Assembly (NCBI GenBank): GCA_030682595.1
Contig: JAUXNZ010000148.1
Coordinates: forward strand, 1-7,556
Direction: 5' to 3'
From: Rhodocyclaceae bacterium
GTDB lineage: Bacteria; Pseudomonadota; Gammaproteobacteria; Burkholderiales; Rhodocyclaceae
Length of the DNA: 7,556 bases
Positions 6,173 through 7,556 of the stretch are shown piece by piece (within the stretch, counting starts at the first letter, position 1; every line of letters starts with the position of its first letter). Both the position numbers and the translations under genes were made by a program. The notes under the pieces were generated by a model. The model had not been told where the DNA came from and searched no databases. It saw only the letters and a program-made list of their open reading frames with translations.

Positions 6173-6213
6173 GTCGCCAGGGCGGTGCCCGGGGCTGGCG
6201 ACCATGGCGGGGC
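6152..6213. repeat. Nested inverted repeat between convergent phoH and the M48 peptidase gene
   Basis: Two nested stems fit together. The outer pairs 6152-6160 with 6205-6213 (9 bp including one G-U pair; core CCCGCCA/TGGCGGG). The inner pairs 6173-6180 with 6195-6202 (8 bp, GTCGCCAG/CTGGCGAC), with a 14-base GC-rich loop. A 12-base left bulge (6161-6172) faces only two bases on the right. No U tract follows on either strand, so it is not a textbook terminator. It may still serve as a transcription end or mRNA-stabilising structure for both convergent transcripts, or be a REP-like element. Confidence 0.5.
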
Positions 6214-6249
6214 TGATCGAGCGGCTGACGATTGACCCATCGCACACGC

Positions 6250-7020
6250 TCACTGTCCGACAGGCCGATAATGGCTCAAGGCCTCGGGCAACCAGCGTTC
6301 GATTTCCTTGATGCGCGTTTCATCCGCCGGGTGGGTCGACAGCCATTCCGGAGGGCGTGACTTGCCCTTCGCCGCCACAGCCATGCGCTGCCACAAGGCG
6401 AGCGCCGCCCGTGGGTCGAAGCCGGCCTTGGCCATGTAAATCATCCCCATGCGGTCCGCTTCCGACTCGTGCAGGCGCGAATAGGGCAACAGAAAGCCCA
6501 CCGCCGCTCCGGCGCCCAGCAGGCCCGCATAGAGATCGCGATTGGGAGAATCTTGCATCGCCACAACCGTTGCCACGCTCAGCCCGGCAACCACCACTTC
6601 CTGGCTCAATCGCTCACCGCCGTGGCGAGCGATCGCATGCGCCACTTCATGCGCGATCACCGCCGCCAGTCCGGCATCATCCTGCGCCACCGGCAGCAAA
6701 CCGGTGTAGACCGCGACTTTACCGCCGGGCAGACAGAAGGCATTGAGCATCTTGTCGTTGTCGATCACCTTGAATTCCCACTGGTAATCGGTACGCCCGG
6801 TCGCGGCGGCGATGCGCTTGCCGATACGTTGCACACGCTCGTTGAGGACGGGATCGGCACTCAGCTTCTCCTTGCCGAGGATTTCCCGGAAGCTGGTCAA
6901 CCCCATCTTGATTTCCTGTTGTTCGGAAACCATCTGCAGCTGCGTGCGGCCGGTGACCGGCACACTCCCGCAACCAGCCAGCAGCAGCAGTGCGAGAACC
7001 CCTGTCAGAAATTGTTTCAT
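6250..7020 (-). CDS. M48-family zinc metallopeptidase, predicted outer-membrane lipoprotein (LoiP-like)
   Basis: The product is 256 aa. A lipoprotein signal peptide MKQFLTGVLALLLLAGC ends at the lipobox LAGC, with lipidated Cys17. Gly follows instead of Asp, which fits outer-membrane sorting, so the protease should face the periplasm. The peptidase motif is HEVAH (124-128), and the third zinc ligand is Glu185 in LHESEADRMG. LNAFCLPGGKVAVYTGLL (92-109) is a typical M48 block. The C-terminus has the usual LSTHPADETRIKEIERWLP. E. coli relatives LoiP and BepA act in envelope protein quality control; the substrate here is unknown. Two adjacent ATGs (7023 and 7020) are possible. GGGGGA on the minus strand lies 6 bases before the second and 3 before the first, so 7020 is preferred. 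A longer upstream extension was rejected because it would bury the signal peptide. Confidence 0.92.
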   Translation of the reverse strand: MKQFLTGVLALLLLAGCGSVPVTGRTQLQMVSEQQEIKMGLTSFREILGKEKLSADPVLNERVQRIGKRIAAATGRTDYQWEFKVIDNDKMLNAFCLPGGKVAVYTGLLPVAQDDAGLAAVIAHEVAHAIARHGGERLSQEVVVAGLSVATVVAMQDSPNRDLYAGLLGAGAAVGFLLPYSRLHESEADRMGMIYMAKAGFDPRAALALWQRMAVAAKGKSRPPEWLSTHPADETRIKEIERWLPEALSHYRPVGQ

Positions 7021-7118
7021 CATCTGTCCCCCAACGCGTTGCAAGTGAATGATAACAACCAGCGCCACACCAGAAGCCAAGCGCAGGCAGCAAACAAGGC
7101 CGCGCGAGTATCGGTCAT
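7020..7118 (-). CDS. Possible small hydrophobic ORF upstream of the M48 peptidase gene
   Basis: A 32-codon frame from the ATG at 7118-7116 reads MTDTRAALFAACAWLLVWRW, with a hydrophobic, tryptophan-rich stretch long enough for one membrane span, then a short polar tail. Its TGA (7022-7020) overlaps the peptidase's first possible ATG as ATGA, an arrangement typical of translational coupling. However, no well-placed Shine-Dalgarno sequence precedes it, the frame stays open upstream into the livF 3' end, and I recognise no family. It may be a chance ORF in the 129 bp livF/M48 gap. Confidence 0.2.
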   Translation of the reverse strand: MTDTRAALFAACAWLLVWRWLLSFTCNALGDR

Positions 7119-7149
7119 GCCGGCGCCGACCTTTGCTGCGACGATGCAT

Positions 7150-7556
7150 TCAGATACCGAGGTAAGCGGCCCGCACTTGTTCGTTGTCGAGCAGTTCCTG
7201 CCCGGTTCCGGTGAGCGTGATTGATCCGGTTTCCATGACGTAGCCGCGGTCGGCGATTTCGAGGGCGGCGTAAGCATTTTGTTCGACCAGGAAAATGGTC
7301 ATGCCCTGCGATTTCAGGGTGCGCACGACGTTGAATACCTCCTCGACCAGCAGTGGTGCCAGGCCCATCGACGGCTCGTCCAGCAACAGCAGCTTCGGCC
7401 GCCCCATCAGCGCCCGGCCGATCGACAACATCTGCTACTGGCCGCCGGAGAGCGTGCCGGCGGGCAGATGGCGTTTTTCCTTAAGCACCGGAAAAGTTTC
7501 ATAGACGCGCTCCAGCCCGACGGCGAGCCGACCTTTGGATTGCGTGATGGCGCCCA
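7150..7556 (-). pseudogene. livF: Branched-chain amino-acid ABC transporter ATP-binding protein LivF, 3' part, with in-frame amber codon
   Basis: The gene is read leftward and enters from the right edge; about 133 residues of the family's roughly 235 are visible. LivF is one of two cytoplasmic ATPases driving the LivFGHM importer for leucine, isoleucine, valine and related substrates. Visible parts are LERVYETFPVLKEKRHLPAG, the ABC signature LSGGQ, an in-frame TAG (7437-7435), then QMLSIGRALMGRPK, Walker B LLLLDEPSMGLAP, the switch region IFLVEQNAY and the normal C-terminus EQVRAAYLGI. The family motif is LSGGEQQM, so the TAG replaces a glutamine and a single C-to-T change of CAG explains it. 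The frame is intact on both sides, with no other lesion. Either livF is a recent pseudogene, or this is a sequencing or assembly error. The ATG just after the stop would give only a 93-residue fragment lacking Walker A. Confidence 0.85.

Noticed and set aside
7021..7149. N-terminal extension of the M48 peptidase to 299 residues
   Set aside because: It would place a basic segment before a clear lipoprotein signal peptide, and a purine-rich ribosome site sits just before the MKQF start.
7435..7437. TAG recoding (amber read as an amino acid) in this organism
   Set aside because: phoH ends with TAG at the family's usual C-terminus, and read-through there would add an unlikely 30-residue tail. 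One internal TAG in livF is better explained by mutation or error.

Overview
This 7.56 kb window looks like ordinary chromosome from a high-GC betaproteobacterium. The gene content and protein sequences resemble the Rhodocyclales and their relatives, but that placement is my inference from remembered family sequences, not a search. Coding is dense, and every complete gene has a recognisable family. I found no tRNA, rRNA, CRISPR array, insertion sequence or phage gene, and no convincing new multi-gene system.

Left part, minus strand (1-2913). The alanine aminotransferase gene alaA is followed after 28 bp by the homoserine dehydrogenase gene hom, an apparent two-gene amino-acid unit. Downstream of hom is a 279 bp gene-free stretch (70-347) with GC-rich hairpins and one copy of a 28 bp repeat. 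It is followed by the first 23 codons of another minus-strand gene, probably tldD. I recall thrC often following hom in relatives, but it is absent here.

Middle, plus strand (about 2951-6136). A short divergent region carries a perfect TATAAT box. Four tightly packed genes follow: an Mth938/DUF498 protein starting with TTG, an ArnD-like polysaccharide deacetylase homologue, a Bcp/PrxQ peroxiredoxin, and a PIN-PhoH ATPase. Their junctions are a 4 bp overlap, a 5 bp gap and a 21 bp gap, so they are probably one operon. The ArnD-like protein has lost several catalytic and metal-binding residues and an internal segment, and may be a pseudoenzyme. The peroxiredoxin lacks the resolving cysteine at the E. 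coli Bcp position.

Right part (6137-7556). PhoH converges on a minus-strand M48-family metallopeptidase lipoprotein. The 113 bp between them hold the second copy of the 28 bp repeat, folded into a long two-stem element. Upstream of the peptidase is the 3' part of livF, the ATPase of a branched-chain amino-acid ABC transporter. Its ABC signature motif contains an in-frame TAG where glutamine is expected, so livF is a pseudogene or the base call is wrong.

The items most worth a second look are the livF amber codon, the degenerate ArnD-like protein and the dispersed intergenic repeat.
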